Positions 5,303-5,964 of a stretch of DNA of 5,964 bases are shown here, piece by piece; the stretch's first letter is position 1, and the number at the start of each line of letters is the position of its first letter. The notes beneath the pieces were generated by a model. The model was not told the DNA's origin and searched no databases. It was given only the letters and a program-made list of their open reading frames with translations. The position numbers were made by a program, and so were the translations under genes. The DNA is from an uncultured Bacillota bacterium (GTDB lineage Bacteria; Bacillota; Clostridia; Peptostreptococcales; Anaerovoracaceae): NCBI GenBank assembly GCA_947302945.1, contig CAMYWZ010000074.1:1-5964 (forward strand). The letters are read 5' to 3'.

Positions 5303-5964
5303 TCATTCCTCCGGTATGGCTGTTGGTATGCCCGGGTCGAACGAGGGCATGAGCCTGAGCTTGAAGAGGTTCAGTTTGTGGAGCCTGTCTATGCGGGCCT
5401 TCTTCTCCTGATCCTCTATGACGCCTTCGCGTATGTAGCGGTCCAGCTCCGCGTAGGTGAAGCCGAGCTTATCCTCGTCTGTAAGGCCGCAGAGGCCGTC
5501 CGAGGGGGTCTTTTCGACCAGGACTTTCGGAAGACCGAGCACTCTGCCGATCGCCCTCATCTCCTGCACCGTAAGGTGGCTGACGGGAGCGAAATCGCCG
5601 GCAGCGTCGCCATAGCGTGTGGAGTAGCCTACCCAGTCCTCAGAGAGATTGCAGGTGTTGGCTACCCTGCCGTTGTTGCTCTGTGAGACCGCGTAGAGCG
5701 TTGACATGCGTATGCGCGGCGGAAGGTTGATGCGGCTCTGCTCCGAGAGCTCGAAAGGTATCGCTTTGGTGACTCCGTCCACTGCGTCCTTGATATTAAC
5801 TATGAAGTGCTTGATATCGAGGTGCTTTACCAGGAGCTTTGCCATGTCTATGTCTGCCTGCTCTCCGTTGGGCATCAGTACGCCTATTACGCGGTCTTTG
5901 CCGAGGGCTTCCACGCAGAGCGCGGCGGGTATGGAACTGTCCTTACCGCCGGAGATACCGATGA
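5303..5964 (-). CDS. nadE: NAD synthetase, N-terminus cut by the window edge
   Basis: The visible 219 residues end at TGA 5305-5303. NadE forms NAD from nicotinate adenine dinucleotide, ATP and ammonia, the last step of the pathway. The fragment opens with GISGGKDSS, the ATP-pyrophosphatase loop (SGGxDS), here with Lys at the variable place. Further on are NLPPRIRMSTLYAVS near 98-112, a VANTCNLSEDWVGYSTRYGD segment and EKTPSDGLCGLTDEDKLG, all standard in the short ammonia-dependent NadE of Bacillota. Full members have about 245-275 residues, so some 30-50 residues are missing; a fused glutaminase domain in front cannot be ruled out but is unlikely for this subtype. GTG at 5914 is an internal valine codon, not the start. 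It is the first visible gene of the nadE-nadM-pncB operon; its promoter is off-window. Confidence 0.97.
   Translation of the reverse strand, partial: IGISGGKDSSIPAALCVEALGKDRVIGVLMPNGEQADIDMAKLLVKHLDIKHFIVNIKDAVDGVTKAIPFELSEQSRINLPPRIRMSTLYAVSQSNNGRVANTCNLSEDWVGYSTRYGDAAGDFAPVSHLTVQEMRAIGRVLGLPKVLVEKTPSDGLCGLTDEDKLGFTYAELDRYIREGVIEDQEKKARIDRLHKLNLFKLRLMPSFDPGIPTAIPEE

Noticed and set aside
5243..5686. A 147-codon rightward open frame opposite nadE/nadM
   Set aside because: Antisense shadow of two clearly conserved genes with no recognisable domain.
5914..5964. GTG at 5914 as the nadE start
   Set aside because: The frame stays open to the window edge and the upstream codons encode GISGGKDSS, the essential ATP-binding loop, so the GTG is internal.
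1..5964. Mobile element, CRISPR array, toxin-antitoxin or defence system, or an integration event at the tRNA cluster
   Set aside because: No transposase, integrase, direct repeats of the tRNA 3' ends, spaced repeats or small paired genes were seen; the flanks of the tRNA cluster are intact housekeeping genes.

Overview
This looks like an ordinary stretch of chromosome from a Gram-positive anaerobe of the Clostridia type (Bacillota), with moderately high GC by eye. The main clues are a paired zinc-ribbon membrane protein of the sort common in Bacillota, AAGGAG/GGAGGA ribosome binding sites, sigma-A-type promoters, CCA-encoding tRNA genes, frequent ATA (Ile) and AGG (Arg) codons, and a short NAD synthetase. 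I cannot name genus or species from the sequence alone. No phage, insertion sequence, CRISPR array or defence system is visible.

Left part (1-3094, + strand). Positions 1-185 look like a divergent promoter region: one promoter drives the zinc-ribbon gene to the right, and another, with a ribosome binding site and an ATG at the window edge, points left. Then come a 469-residue membrane protein with a zinc ribbon at each end (186-1595), a radical SAM protein of the YhcC/YtqA (TIGR01212) type (1627-2565), and a single-domain cyclophilin peptidyl-prolyl isomerase (2588-3094). The three genes are close together on one strand. An extended -10 element at the end of the radical SAM gene may give the cyclophilin its own promoter.

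Middle (3125-3515). A hairpin with T runs on both sides ends the cyclophilin transcript and, from the other direction, a three-gene tRNA cluster on the minus strand: tRNA-Pro(TGG), a CAT-anticodon tRNA (Ile2 or elongator Met) and tRNA-Phe(GAA). The cluster has a near-perfect promoter, TTGACA-17-TAAAAT, with an A/T-rich UP-like stretch, placed immediately after the stop codon of the nearest NAD gene.

Right part (3528-5964, - strand). Three tightly packed genes, transcribed nadE, then an NMN/NaMN adenylyltransferase (nadM-like), then pncB, encode the whole Preiss-Handler salvage route: nicotinate to NaMN (PncB), NaMN to NaAD (adenylyltransferase), NaAD to NAD (NadE). nadE runs off the right edge and lacks its N-terminus; any promoter or operator of this operon lies outside the window.

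I found no convincing new biological system. The points most worth a second look are the identity and imperfect stems of the CAT tRNA, the very compact pncB-to-tRNA arrangement without a clear terminator, and the uncharacterised double zinc-ribbon membrane protein.
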